From: Utricularia gibba
Taxonomy: Eukaryota; Streptophyta; Magnoliopsida; Lamiales; Lentibulariaceae
Length of the DNA: 64,000 nucleotides
Direction: 5' to 3'
Assembly (NCBI GenBank): GCA_002189035.1
Contig: CM007992.1
Coordinates: 1,736,001 to 1,800,000, forward strand
The translations under genes and the position numbers were made by a program. The notes beneath the pieces were generated by a model. It worked only from the letters and a program-made list of their open reading frames with translations. It did not search any database and was not told the DNA's origin. Shown here one piece after another: positions 1 to 13,454 of this stretch. Positions within the stretch are counted from its first letter, which is position 1. The number at the start of each line of letters is the position of its first letter.

Positions 1-961
1 GTAGATGTTGCATGCATTGGATTCTCGATTGGAGCTATCAAAAGAACTGGAGAAAGGAAAAGTCTGCTGATAAAAAATCACATCCGTAGATATGAAGGAT
101 CGTAGTGTCTCAAGATTGTAGAGGCAACAATTCCCTGGAGTAAGTCTGCTCATAAAAAAACAGAGTTGGATTTGGATATATTGTTGATCATGAAAATTTA
201 ACTCTTTTAGATAAGGAAAGGAACACTCATTTGTTAAATATTTAGTAAGCAAAGGAACACTCATTATAGAACCCATCCATCTGTCTGTTTGGGAAAAAAA
301 TATTTTATTCCGTATCAAATCCCAAGTATTTGATTGGTTCGTAAGATAACCAAAATTATGATTGCAATACATAGTGTTGGGTTATTTACATAAAAGGCTG
401 GAGAAAATTGTAGAAAATGGGACAATTGTATCATATTTGTATTATGTAGCACGTTGGGATTATTTAGCTACTATGCTCAAGAAATCATAACCGTAAATGG
501 ATTCAAGCACCTTGGAAAAATTGAAGCACCTAAAAGAGATAGTTATATAAGAACAATTATGTTATAGTTAAGTCGTATCGTTTCACATTTATTATGGCTT
601 GAACCTTTTATGACAGATCCTAACAAGATGCACATGAAGCATATTTATTTTAATACCAAACGAGTAATACTGATCTACAATATGGATGGATCGGCAAGTG
701 TTTGGATTTTTGTGATTATTTTTTAATTGAAATTACTGAATACCAAAAATTTATTATAAGGAATTCTATTTTTCTCTAAAACCATTATGATTGACACACA
801 AAAGCCATAACTTGGGGTTTATCAAGTCCAATGTTCTGTGCTTTTGGAATTGATAAACTAAAATAAATAAATTTTTGTAAAAATTAGATTTTCATATTAA
901 ATAAATTTATGAATTTAGTGCACATAATTTACAAGTCTAAATAACATGGATAGTTGCTTTC
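1..961. other. AT-rich intergenic DNA, no gene recognised
   Basis: All frames are broken by frequent stops and no conserved domain, tRNA or terminal repeat was recognised. It is probably decayed transposon sequence flanking the solo LTR that follows, but this is inference only. Confidence 0.4.
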
Positions 962-966
962 AAATT

Positions 967-2109
967 TGATGGTGATTCTACAAGTGTACATAAATAGTCG
1001 AAGTAATAAAATAAGATCGTATTCACATGAAATTGTTATTGAAATTTTCTTTTCAAACAAAGACTCAAAAAGACTCAAAACAAAAGAAAGATTTGGTTTT
1101 GAAAACAATAAGGAAAGTGACATTGGATCTAAGATCCACTTTACTTGAAACTCGTCCTTGCGTGTGTGCAAACCTTGAAGACTCACTTGCTTGCGCAAGC
1201 TCTAGGAGTGTTATTCTAAAGTAGTGCTACTCGGTGACCGTTATAGTACCGTCCCTTGTTTTGTGGGATTATGGAATCAACCATGCCACCAAAGCCATTT
1301 CACCTCTTGTGATAACTCATGTTTTCCCCACACTCAAATATAACCCCTATACCTCACACCTCGTAAACAGATTAGACAGAATGTGTCTTACCAACGATGT
1401 TCGATTGAGCCCTTCTCCTTAGGTGCTTGAGGCCAACCTTTGATTCTCTTACACTCCCTTCTGGTTATGTAAAGATCACGTTGGTAAAGAAAACGTTGCG
1501 AAAAACAGAATCAAACTTCAATTTAAATGTCGAAAAAAATAGTAAAACAGTCACACGGGCAGGACTTACGCAAGCAAGGCTTCACCGCAGATCCTCAGCC
1601 ACAAGCGCCTACACGCGCAGGCTTGACTCTAACATGAAAATAGACACGAAAATAGGAAAAGTACAAAGTAAAAGTGGTCAAAGACGTTTCTAATGGTTGA
1701 GAGGGTGGGGTATTTATAGGAGAGTCAATCCAAGTCTTCGTATTGAGCTTATTTGATGTGCTTGGATAAAATCTTCTATCCAAATCTTTTATTCAAATCT
1801 TCGAAGATCATCTTTATATCTCTATCGTATCCACGAATCTTGGACCAAATCTTCATCGGTTAACCGAGTCTTGGGTTGAGATTCGTGGTCCATCAAACCC
1901 ATAATTTGGTGGGTCTTGATTTTTCCTCAAATTGATCCAAAAGTACCTTAAAAATCCACAAAATACACTTTCTCTCTAAAAAGATAAAAATAGTGTGAAA
2001 GATGCAAAATCAATTGAAAATAATGAGAAAGTGAGGTCTAAAATAAGTAAAAACAACACTAAAGAGTAGTGGAAGAACATGTTTTGAAACGGCACAAAAT
2101 CACTTATCA
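967..2109 (-). mobile_element. Solo LTR (Ty3/Gypsy type) with perfect 5-bp target duplication
   Basis: The segment begins TGATGG and ends CTTATCA, so it has the TG...CA ends of an LTR. It is flanked by the identical pentamer AAATT (962-966 and 2110-2114), the target duplication expected from integrase. No internal coding region follows, so this is a solo LTR left by LTR-LTR recombination. Orientation is inferred from two marks: the U3-like end TGATAAG reads from the right, and a degenerate copy of a motif seen in the other Athila/Tat-type LTRs here (ataagatcgtattcac, near 1011) lies near the left end. Short ORFs inside are chance frames. Length is 1143 bp. Confidence 0.85.
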
Positions 2110-2114
2110 AAATT

Positions 2115-5100
2115 GAACACACGAAATTGATGATTGTATTATAAATATTAATGCATATTTTAAATGAAATATTATTTCAAGTTTTGACTAAAATTAACAA
2201 CAATTGAAAAAAATAAAGTTTTAGTACAAAAATATCATAACTCTAAAAATCAACAAACACAATTTAGTGTTTGAGAGGGTTCTAGGGTAGTATGTTCATC
2301 TAAAAATTGAACATACTCTCTAAATAGCCTAAGTTTATTCAGATCATACTTTTGATTTTTTGATGCCTTTGAATCCCCTATATTACCTTACATTTAGATA
2401 TATCATTTCATAATATACATAAGATTAAATCTACCTGATTCTATTGATCTTTATTCAAGAAGCTCTATCTATTTATTCATATCTCAATTCTTTGGTCTAT
2501 ATCTAATTTAGATATACTACCCTTTTATTCTCCTAACTTAATTCTGATTTGCTAAGAAAAAATAGACAAACATACTATTAGTTCAATTCTTAACTAAATG
2601 AGCACACCCTCCCTTTTCTTCCTAGGGCATAATTACTATCTTACTCATGCTAAAACTGAGAAAATAACTTTAATAAATCACATAAAAAATATGTTCTTGG
2701 TAATAGCTTTGAAAATAAAAAAGACAAATAGAAAAGGAACATTTGAATCTTGGCAATGTCGAATAGTGAAGTACGCATATCGCAATAGTCTAGCTTAGAA
2801 TAGCTTGAATCCTAAAGTGTATAATTCAAAACTAAATCATTGATTTAGCTCATTTTTGTGCAAAAAAACATAAATTCTATTAAGACTCCCAAAACAATAA
2901 ATTTTAATAGATAACATATTCATTTTTTTTTGAAAATTGCTACAAAAATCAAGAATTGAATGGGATCTGCATAAAATGGATTATTATATGAGTATTTTAA
3001 TGAAACTGATTGGAAGATTCAATGGCAAAAATAATGGGATTCACTAGCCAAGTATTTAATAGGGCATCATCAAAATTATATAATAGGTGTTTGAAGTATT
3101 TTTAGGAAGCTCTATGAGAATTTACAAATCCAACACTTTGATAGAATAATAGACCTAAAATGTACTGATTCTGAATATTTATTTATTAGTAAAAAAATAT
3201 TTCAACTTTTTGATTGTTCAAACAATAACTTTATATAAAATCAAAGCATCAAATGGAGAATTGAAAATCTTTATGATAGGAGATTGAATATCTTTTAGAA
3301 ACTATCAATTCAGATGTTCACTTATAGAAAGTAAATCCCAATTAGGATGGTAAATTCATAGAAATGTCACCAACTATTATAAAAATTTTGATTGCAGGTA
3401 TATTTTTATCCACAAATCAAATAACTAGCTATCGGATATGAGAAATTTTATGTTTTTGTTAATGTTCCTTTATAGAGAAAGGAGAATATAAGAAAGCAAT
3501 TAAAATCAAAACTATGGAATCGCAAACAACTTTTTTTAATTCATAACTATTTTTAGTTTTTATGAAGTTATTTTTTGTTATTAACGTCTAATTCTTTTGT
3601 ATATTGAAAACACAAAATTATAATTTGAATATTCATATGCTATTATCACTCGATAAAGTATTTTTTTATTCAAGAGTAAAACAAAGTTTTTTAAATAAAA
3701 GATGAGATAAATTCAGAAGTAAGTTATTTTATTTAAAATCTAATAGATAGATTATCATTGGTTGAATTCTAGGCTATAGAATAACAGTTTGATTCTCTAT
3801 CAATTCTACAAGCAAATAATGTGAATGATCCTTAGATTTGTTTTAACATATGAGGAGCTGCATGGCATGATTATCCAATAGTTAAAGTACAATTGATATA
3901 ATTGAAGATCAATCAAAATATATTTTTTGAGGATGGAATTTGTGGCGTCACACTTTAGGGTTTATCATTTTGTTTTAATTTCTTCTTTATGAGTATGACA
4001 TATCACCTTTTAACTTTCAGGAAGCTGAAGAAGAATTAGTAGCAAGTTATCAAACCGAATATTCAAGGATCAAATTTGTTTTATTTTACGTTGCTTCATA
4101 TATTAGTATGAGAGGTTTAAAAAAAGCCTATGGTCATTTTTTGAGAGAATAAGTAATAGAGAGTAGTAGTAGAAACCCATGAACAACTCCATTAGAATTT
4201 CTAAGTTTTCTTCATGTTGGATTGTACTCAAGAATTTATTATTTCTTTTCATTTAATAAAAAAACTCATTCTTTTGATGTAAGAATACCTCGTTTTTCAT
4301 CGTGTTTCTTGGTTGCTATATCGTTATCTCATTTTTTCTGCTTTGCAATTTTTTGACACACTTAATATTATGAAAATTCACCTAAAACTAGAAACATATT
4401 TCATTGACCTGTAACTTATATAAAGCTACTAATTTCTTCATTATTTTGAATAGTTATTTACTTGGGGGGTTGGAGTTTTTCTATTTCATACATGCTCATT
4501 GTCGAGTTTTTTGACATAAAGGAAGTGAAGTATTTGGAATACTAATCGGTATTTTTATTAGAATTAGCTAAATATATATGTTCTTACTTAGCTCAATTGT
4601 AACAAGATAGTATTCATCCAGGTTGAAAATGCATAGATTATTAAGAGGATGCTCCACACATTTTTTTGAGTTCCTTCTTCAACCATGAGAATGTAAGTAT
4701 TATCATAACAATACATCATTCTTTTTTTTTCTTTATTTTAAAATTTTTTTTACTTCTTTCCCATCCACTCTCCTCCATTTAGAAAGCTATTCACACCTTC
4801 TTCCTTCTCATTTTGTTTTATTTCCAAAAATAATATATGAATTTAACTTTTTATCTATAATTTTTTCAATTCATTAAAGAAAAATCTGAACCCTATCGCA
4901 AAAAATTAACATCTTGATTCCCAAATCATGATTTTGATGTTCCTCTTATATTGGGTCTTTTGAGGCTAATCACATATATTATAAGTCATTCCAAAATAGC
5001 TAATCTTCTCAAATAATTTTGACATATTATTCTTTTCCTTGATTTATCATTCCAAAAATTCACAGGATATGTATGATGGATGAACATTTGTCTACTTGTG

Positions 5101-7709
5101 GGTTTATAAATCTTTCCCCATTAAAACATTTATATATAACTAAAATATTCTAATAGAAAATAAATATAATAGCCATAAATATAAGTAGATACATAAAGAG
5201 CAATGAGTTTTCAACTGTAACTTTTATTCAAAAGCCAAATTAAATAGGGTTTTATAGAAATTTGTAGGTGTTCGAGTCATTAAATAAAATATTTAAAATG
5301 CTGATAAAAAGAAAAAAAATTTCTAATTAAAATAGAGATATCATTAAGCAAAATCACTTACCAACAATTGCTCAGCATTTTTATTTAAGCAAACATGTTC
5401 TAATTTAAGGCTGACAAACACATTTTCAAGTTAAACGCTAACACAATTAATGCAATTTTAAAGGTAACATAGACAAACCCAACAAGGCAGATATATTGAA
5501 AAAATAGTTGCATAACTAACGTGTCTAATTAATGAAAGCGGTAAATAAAAGCATCAAAATGTTTTGGTTGGTCTTCTTTTTCAAACTCATCTTTAGCAAA
5601 AAGATTTTCTTTTTCATCATTCATGTTACCTTTTTGCCTTTCAAAATGCTCCTTTTTTGGACTGCTGCACAATATCAATACTCCAATTCTTAATCGTCCA
5701 CTTGTCACTTTCCTTCCTAAGATTTTAAGTGTTCAATTGCATGTAAAGCACCTTTCCCTAGACTATCGATTCTCAGTCCCTTCTAGATCCTTGATGAAGC
5801 TCTATCGCCTCTCCCCACCCCCTCACCCAGGAGTTCCTCCCTCCAACATCACACGTTCTTCTTGCATTCTCTTTGGTATTTCAACTTTTCACTAATACAT
5901 GTGCTTCTAATTTTATGCCTATCTATGGTATCAGATTAATCTGAAATTGAGGTATTTTAAGTTTTGCATGTGCACAAGTGTAGACCACATAATTTGGATT
6001 GTTTTACTCTTCTAAATCATAGATTTCAAAAATACATATTCTTTAAAACTTAAAAATCAATAGAAAGCATAAAATCAATGTCAAATGTTTTGCTTTAAGT
6101 ATCTAGTAATCTGTTTTCTGCATCAAAATTATTGTGATGAATTGCTAAAGTTTGATGATTTCTACATCTATCATTCTGATTTCTCCACAATTGCGTTTTT
6201 TGAATTCATTTTAGTTTTAAATATGAATGAATAAAGGAAAGCAAAAAACTAGAGTAACAAAGGGATCCAAGCGTAGTGCACAATGGGAAAATATAACCGG
6301 ATGACTTATAATATTCTTGAAAATATGTCTAGAACAATTTCTTTCTATCAATAGACCCACGAAGTCTTTTTAATAAAGATGTTGACATAAAATTTTAGAG
6401 AAGTTGAATCATAGATTGGGAACTACATATACAATGAAACAATTAAGAATAAGTGGCATGATCTCCATGCTATCTAGATGTTTTGGACCAGACTAAAGAA
6501 TTTGAAGGAAAATTATGGGATTCAACCAAAAATACAAACTTAGTTGATGATCTGTGATGGATGGAAAGGATCATGGTAATGCCATATTTTATATTCAAAG
6601 AGGTAATTTGGGGTTTCAACATTTTATTTCTAGACATGTTTTCAAAATTTCTTTGTCAATATGGAGGAAGAAGGTGAAAATGAATTCTATTTTTCTTTAA
6701 ATCTTGTTGAGGATTGTAGAGAAAATTAGAAAAATATATAGTGTAGAAAAAGTCATTGGAAAAATACCCAAGGTTGAGAAAGTGTTTGGAAATTATATGT
6801 TTTGTATATACATCAAAGTATTTGTAAGACAAACTTGTCAGTAAAACTAAAATATATTTATGTGTGAAAGGTCTATTTCATTTGTAAAAATACATGGTTT
6901 GCAATTAATTTTTTTCTTATCAAATATTTTTATATTATCAAATAACATATAGAAAACTTAGTATTGTACTATAATGAATTTAAATTTTTGATTATAAACT
7001 ATACATAATGAGGTGTAGCTTCATTATTGGGTTTCGATTATTTTTGAAGATTTTTTTGGATTTTATTATCCTATGGAGTGGGGTGTAGCATTCATGATTA
7101 TTGGATTTAAATTTGTTAAAGTTTTTCAATATTAGGTTTTATTTATGTTATATTAATAATTTTTTGAATTTTGTAGCATTCAAATTACAATCAGGGGTAG
7201 GGAGGAGAATATAGAATGCATCAATGGATTTAAGTTATTTCTTTATTCAATTTTTCAATAGCATTCAATTAAAATAGTATAATACAATTGACACACCTAT
7301 AAATGCAATAAATGTTTCCAGAATATATGTATTTTACTAACACTTTATTTACTTGAAAAATTTAACAACTCATATTTTTTAAATATGTAGTTTGCCAACC
7401 TAGCCATGAATTGTGTTTTACATCAAGTATTCTGTCCATGTTGACATCTGTCATTCTCTTAAAGTGAAAGATTGTCAACTAAAGTAGCAATTTGGGAATT
7501 GAGATGTGAAACATAATTATGTTGCTTTGATTATTGAATTCTTCATTTTTTATAAGGCTCCAAGCCCAAATTGATTAATAGGTAGTCTAACATCTTAAGT
7601 GATCAGCTGAGATATTTTTATTTGTCTCTTTGAAGCATGTAGGAATCCATCTTCTGAAATTCTTAGTAGCATAGTTGCTTTTTAACTATTTTTAGATGCG
7701 ATATCTTAG
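2115..7709. other. Long AT-rich gene-free stretch
   Basis: There is no ORF with recognisable homology. Scattered coding-like fragments with many stops (for example around 4020-4150 on the plus strand and 5620-5890) suggest very old transposon or gene relics that I cannot assign. No tRNA, rRNA or organised repeat was seen. Confidence 0.4.
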
Positions 7710-8054
7710 AAAATTCATGATGCCAGGAAGATCAGTGAAGAACCACCACCTTACAAGTAACTGCAATAGCAACTACTTGATGACATTATTGCATACTATC
7801 AAGATAGATTCACTGCAAGTTCAGGAACTATACCACCTAAAACTTATGAGGCAGAGGAAGAAATCAATGAAGAATTAGTTTTGGACGTCAAACTGATACC
7901 TTGTCTTGATGATTTATGTACTCCTCCAATGCAATAGACCTACACACATTTGAACGCGGAGAACAACAACAGTTCACATATTCAAAGAAGAAAGAAAGCA
8001 TATTCAAGTGACAATGATTTATTTGTGATTCCAATGATTACCATGTTAATTTGA
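7710..8054 (+). pseudogene. Relic protein-coding exon of unknown family
   Basis: One plus-strand frame reads like genuine protein (peptides such as LLDDIIAYYQDRF, TYEAEEEINEELVLD and CLDDLCTPPMQ) but contains three internal stops. At least two are TAA/TAG codons sitting where CAA/CAG glutamine codons would fit, as expected from C-to-T decay. The frame opens directly after an intron-acceptor-like stretch (T-rich, ending atatcttag). I do not recognise the family. No neighbouring exons were found, so it may be a captured or orphaned exon. The reading frame is my only evidence. Confidence 0.35.
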
Positions 8055-8374
8055 AGGAGAAATGTGTTGTTTTCGAATTAATGTATAGTATCAAGGAAGG
8101 AAATCCTTCATGGTGCATTCCTCTTCATATGTTCACAAAATCAGTTCATCTTGAATTGTTTTTGTCTCTCAAGTGTGATGCAGGCTGTATCTTATGGCTG
8201 AAGAATCATTTAGCAAGTTGTCAATCTCTTTTGGCTTCTATAATTCCCTTAGAAGCCAGCTTACTATTCAAGTAAAAAGTGCATTGGATTTATTGATGTT
8301 TTTATTAGTTTCATGTTGTTTAACCTTTTTAATGCTTGAATAGGAATGATGAACATTTAAAGTTCTATTTACAT

Positions 8375-8605
8375 GAGTGTTTTGCAAAATTTTTAAAACT
8401 TATTTTTACTTTTTAGAAATAAAAATATTTTTGTTCTATAACATTTTTAATTGTAAAATTAATTCTATCAAAAACACTTTTAAAATTATACTATAAAAAT
8501 TATTTTTGAAAAAAATAAGGAATTAATTACTTTTATTCTTATTTCTAGTTTTTCAAAATAATTTTAAAAAGTAAAAATAAGTTAAAATTTTTTTCCAAAA
8601 TACTG
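8375..8605. mobile_element. MITE-like palindromic element
   Basis: About 230 bp of very AT-rich DNA with long imperfect terminal inverted repeats. The left arm contains AACTTATTTTTACTTTTTA and the right arm contains its reverse complement. The outer ends read GAGTGTTTTGC and CAAAATACTG. Flanks ttacat and ttacgt are similar, which could be a decayed hAT-type 8-bp duplication. No coding capacity is present. Boundaries are approximate. Confidence 0.5.
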
Positions 8606-8834
8606 CTTACGTTTATTAGCTTCATGGATTGCACTAACTGCACAACACTCATTTTCTCAAATTAGTAATTCATTGGCCTGATCCACCGTGTCGGCAAATG
8701 TGATGATCAATCCAAACAATTACATTCTTCTTTACCCTTACAATTAAATGGGAAACTTCAAAGATTTCATCAAAGGTCTTTCAAATGTTTTTCTTGTAAT
8801 CAACATGATGATTTATTTAAAAAACATTCTTTAA
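8606..8834. other. Short intergenic spacer
   Basis: Nothing recognisable was seen between the MITE-like element and the tandem array. Confidence 0.4.
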
Positions 8835-9290
8835 AAAAATACATTGGGGCAGTGCAGATTGCACTTAACCTCACAACCCCATTCTCTAAAATCAAAAATA
8901 TGACAACAAATGTGCATTGGTAGTGCCTTTCTATTTTTCTTAAAAAAAATTACAATGTGGCGCTTATGTTCTTTTCATTTAAAAATTAAAAATATTACAA
9001 GCACAGCAAATGTGCATTACAGTGCTTCTGTTTTTTATAAAAAAATAAAAATATCACAAACAATATGCTCGCCATTGATAGAAATCAATTATTTTTTTAA
9101 AAGTTGGGGGATTCTCTTAATTTAATAATATCACAAGCATTGCAAATATGCATTGGCGATGCTTGTTCATTTATAAAAAAAAAAATTGCAAGCACCACAA
9201 GGTGCTTATCCGTTTTTATAAAAAAAAAAAACTAAAAAACAACAAGTATCACAATCATGTGCTTTCAGTGCTTACTTGGAGTATTCTTAA
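8835..9290. repeat. Degenerate tandem array, unit about 55-60 bp
   Basis: At least six and perhaps eight diverged direct copies of a unit built as: atcacaagcac, then gcaaatgtgcattg, then cagtgctt, then a T run followed by an A run. Good copies begin near 8895, 8993, 9129 and 9186; others are partial. Each unit carries a small GCAC...GTGC near-palindrome. The short ORFs predicted here arise from the repeat and are not genes. Confidence 0.6.
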
Positions 9291-10060
9291 AAAAAACATT
9301 GCACTATTTGGACAAAATGTCATTTATATTGTTATGAATATGTTATATGTGCATTCTTACAATTAGAAGGATAGGAAGTAAAATGCAAAATGAAAAGAAG
9401 AGTAGAACACTGTCGAAATCTTTGGTGAACTTTTCTTATTTATTCCAGCTTTTTTCAGTATAAAGGATTAGACCTATTCTATGTTCCTAACCCCTAAAAA
9501 TAAGAGAATGTAAAAATATAAGAAAAACATTATTTATGGGCATTCGGATATTCTGTATCAAACTATACAAGATGGCAGGTACATTGGTCGAGGATTCCTA
9601 ATTGCCCTGTAACATAAGAATCGTTTACATGTAACTTTTGAAGGGTTACGAGGACTAATCCACTTTGAATGTGATAAATGTAAAAGCATTTCTTGTGAAG
9701 TCTGCACATATTTGTGAAGCATTTTTTATGGGGAATCAAAATAACCATAGTACTTTGTAATATATCTTTATCCCTTTTCTGAAAATCCATTAATCAACAT
9801 CAGATTACTAATTTTTCAGAAATCCAATAAATGACTCTCTACCTTTAATTACATCCATTTCTGAAAACTATTTTAATTATAAATATTCATAAAATTAGAA
9901 AACTTAAATTTTATTTAATGAAAAATGATAAAAATTTAAAATATTATATATAACACAAATTAAAACAATTAAAAATAACCAACACATGCAAAATTTTAAT
10001 TAAATTTTGTCCAAATATTTTCAATCGAATCTTTTTTTAAACATTCATCAATATTGGAAT
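9291..10060. other. AT-rich intergenic DNA
   Basis: No domain, RNA gene or transposon terminus was recognised. Confidence 0.4.
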
Positions 10061-10065
10061 CATGC

Positions 10066-11476
10066 TGATAAACGGAAATTTTCCTAATATCGTTGCAAAT
10101 AAAAATAGAAAATCTATATCAAATAAATTTATAATCTCTAATCTACACAAAATACAAAATTGGAAAACTTGTATAGTGGATATCGGGGTCGATCACAAGG
10201 AGATGGTGCTTGTCAAGTGTTTTAGTGAGTGCATAATTCGGGATAACAGGAAGTCTTAGTTTAAGCTCGGACTAACAGTGGTAAACAAGTTCAATAAACA
10301 AGGTAGGTAAGCAATATCAGGTTTTTAAGCTACGGTAACAGGTACTGGTTTTGACTCAAACTAATACGAGGACGCCTTAAGGGTCTACGGGTGGTGTTAT
10401 GCTAAGCTTCCTAACTCAATTTATTATCTTCCTAAACTTACAACTTCAAATAACCTAAGTGTACCTAGGTCATTCATCATATTTTTGGCTTAAGCTAGTC
10501 CTCAATATCATAACCAACATTGCAATTAGGTCTACCCGCATGCAGAGCATATAGAACTAGGTGTACCCGGTTCTACTAGTTCTACCCTGGACTAACACCG
10601 ACTGCTCACGTCTTGGTTTGTTGGTCTACCTCTAAACCGAGCATCTAAGTTGTGAAACTACTTGTTTCCCTCCTTAGGTCTACCCATGGTTTGTTAGAAA
10701 CAAGAGTTAAGGAAGACAACTAAATTTCATCATCAACCTAAGCACATACCACTCCACTTCACCTTAAGGCATCCCTAAGACTCTAGCCACTCAAGCTTGG
10801 GAAATAAAGCATGATTTCATTCATGTAAGTTGACCAAAATGGCAAAAACATTGTAAACAAGTCAAATGCAGAAACTCTAAATGTTCAGAAAACGGAAAGT
10901 AGATAAAGATTGTTCTTCCGCCTGTTAGCTACTGTTACAGCCTGGAACAGTAGTGCTGGATTGGGCTCTAGAGCTGTTCTTGATGATGGAGGCCTTCCTT
11001 CCCCCTTCTGGTTGGTGTTTTTCCTGTTGGGGAAGAAGACCCCCTCTCCTCCCTTTTTGTTCGCCTCTTTGCGCTCTCCTTCATTTTCAAAATAATTTTC
11101 CCTTTTGCTTTACTCCATTGCACTGTTCTTGAATGCCAGTACTGTTTCTGACCGCCAGTACTGCTCCTGGCCTGAACTTGCAGATTGCGATGGCAGCAGA
11201 ACAATGCTCTTTGTCCTTCTCCAGATTTTGCGCCCTTTTTCGCTTGTTTTACACACTTGCAAGTCTGATTTTCGGCCCATCTCCCTGCTGAACTTACTAA
11301 AATATCAGTAACAAGAGTTGTGGACTAAATCAAAGGATTTAGTCCACTTTTCACATAATCACATGAGATTAACATGAACACCACTAAAACATGAAAAACC
11401 ACATTTATCTAACCTAAACCATAATAAAATATAACTATTTTGCATTATAAATTTCAGGAAAAAATGTGTGTCATCA
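10066..11476 (-). mobile_element. Solo LTR, Athila/Tat-type family
   Basis: Ends are TGATAA at the left and TCATCA at the right. The flanking pentamers are CATGC (10061-10065) and CATAC (11477-11481), a target duplication with one transition. The interior shares blocks with the LTRs of the full element at 15128-24007: the ggtcgatcacaaggag motif near the left end, repeated 'ggtctaccc' phrases, and a perfect hairpin at 11320-11347. In element orientation (minus strand) U3 is at the right end. The element body is gone. Length is 1411 bp. Confidence 0.85.
11320..11347. other. Perfect U3 hairpin in solo LTR
   Basis: The 12-bp arms GTGGACTAAATC and GATTTAGTCCAC pair perfectly around a 4-nt AAAG loop, 129 bp inside the U3 end of the LTR. 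Equivalent hairpins lie at about the same depth in three other LTRs of the window. Confidence 0.8.
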
Positions 11477-11481
11477 CATAC

Positions 11482-13454
11482 GAATTGATCATTTTATCCA
11501 AATTACTTTACATATATTTCAATATTATAACAATAAATGATGATACAAAGTGTGATCAGTTAATATTTCAATATGGAAATAGGATGATAGATATACAAAA
11601 TTAAGTGGAGAAATAAAAGACAATAGCATATGAATATCATGAAACAAATAAAGTCAAGAAAAAAATTAAAAAATGAACAAAAGAATTTACATTAGGGAAT
11701 GTTAAGAAATCATGGACATAAATTAGGGTTGAAATCTAAAAAGATTGGGCTGGAATCATCAAATCGAGTAAACTAGGAATGGAATCTCGAATTGCATTAA
11801 TTAGTAATGAAATCATCAAATTGTATAAATTAGGGTTGAAGTTTGAAAAACTAAATGAATGGGAAGGAAAACTCAATTTCAATATACATTTAAGCAAAAA
11901 CTCCAGAAGCATCGAAAAACATCAGAAAAATGGTTGAAAAAAAATGAAAATAAATAGCAAATGCTGAGAAACATATCTGCTCACTTGTCATGCCTAACCC
12001 TGAAGAAAGATGAAGAAATGAAAAGAAACTCACATGTTGCACGTAATCTAGAAGAAACAAAAGTGAATATAGAAAAAAGGAAAAAAAAAAAAAAACAGGT
12101 CTGCATATGATAAAACAAATTTACACAATCATGTTACTATTTTTGGAAATGAGTAAAGATGTTCTAAGGATTCTTTTAGACTCATGAAAACCTTCTATGC
12201 TCCCTATCATTGGGTTTTAATAGTGAAGCCAATAAGTCGGAAAAAAGAATGATTCACCTAATTAGGATTCATTCTACCTAATATCAACTCGATGAGAATC
12301 AGATGGAGTTAGAGCTACATGGACATCCCACTGGGTCCAAGAGCTACATTGTGGGATTGACTAGTCACTACAAAAAAAAGTCATCTTCAATGAGGTAACC
12401 GTGCTTATTTAATGTTTTTGCAAGTTTTAATATTATTGGAGCATGGAAGCATGGACTGCTCAGATGGATTTTGGAGAAGACCCTTTAATGAGAAGTCTTT
12501 ATTTATTGTTGGAGCATGGAAGCTTGCCTTTCAAGTCCATGTTCTATGTTACAGAAGGAAAGACAACAGACCAACCACACCCCTATTACTCATGCTTTAG
12601 GCCATGCTTGGTACATTTGTGAAGGCTTTTTTATAAGCGACTTTTAATTAAAAGTGTGTTTGTAATTTAATGAATTTCTATATTCGCATCTATTGAAATA
12701 CATAATGTAGTGATTCAATTCCCTGATCATTCTCTATTTGTATTTGACAAATGCAAATTTATGTACAAAACAATAGATGGATATTGCAATTTTTTTTATG
12801 GCAAATTCACATGAGTTCTCCGTTCAGAAATCTAGGTAGGAATACAAAGATTCGCAAGAAAACAAAATGTCTTTGAAACATTTGTAAACTTCATGAATCA
12901 ACTCAGCACTGCATAGAGATGGATAGCAGCAAGGTAAACTCAATTTTCATAAACTGGTCGAAATGCAAAATATCTTTTAAACATTACAATAAAACAAAAA
13001 ACTACATGAAACACCCATCAACAAAATGAGCAACAAACCTTAGGTGGCAGGTACCCAATAGGAAGCTTCCAATTTTAAAAAAGAAGCTAATTGTCTATAT
13101 CCATAATATTTTAAACCATAATTTCCTGCTTTAGGCCAGAAGAACTTAAAACATTCCAAAGTTGCAATATCTCGAAGTATAGCTTGGATAACCTTAAGCC
13201 GCTGCAATGTAGTAATTGGGAATGTAGAGCCATGCACCAAATCTGAAGCTTTTTTTTTCTTATCTTATATCTCTTGACTAGGTACAAGAAACTTGTTTCC
13301 CAGTTCAAGAACTGCAGAATTGGACTCTCTACTGAGTGGTCACAATTCAATAATGAGATCATCTACATCATTAGTAGCATACCTTCTTTTTTTCTAACCT
13401 TCTACACTTTGTGAATCATCACCTCTCTTTGAAGATGTTTGGTTTTCCATTGTA
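11482..13454. other. Intergenic DNA with a possible CACTA-like terminus
   Basis: At 12366 the sequence cactacaaaaaaaag resembles the start of a CACTA transposon, but no matching inverted terminus was found. A short phrase (ttggagcatggaagc) is repeated near 12435 and 12509. Reading frames near 13040-13360 on the minus strand are short and unrecognised. Confidence 0.35.

Noticed and set aside
2115-7700. Possible hAT transposase fragments, for example around 6400-6600
   Set aside because: Only vague similarity over a few residues with many stops, and no terminal repeats or duplication.
8835-9290. CRISPR-like array
   Set aside because: The spaced repeats are diverged, AT-rich tandem units without unique spacers, and the DNA is plant nuclear.
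12366-12380. CACTA-like start (cactacaaaaaaaag)
   Set aside because: No inverted partner end, no subterminal repeats and no transposase were found; a short phrase like this can occur by chance.
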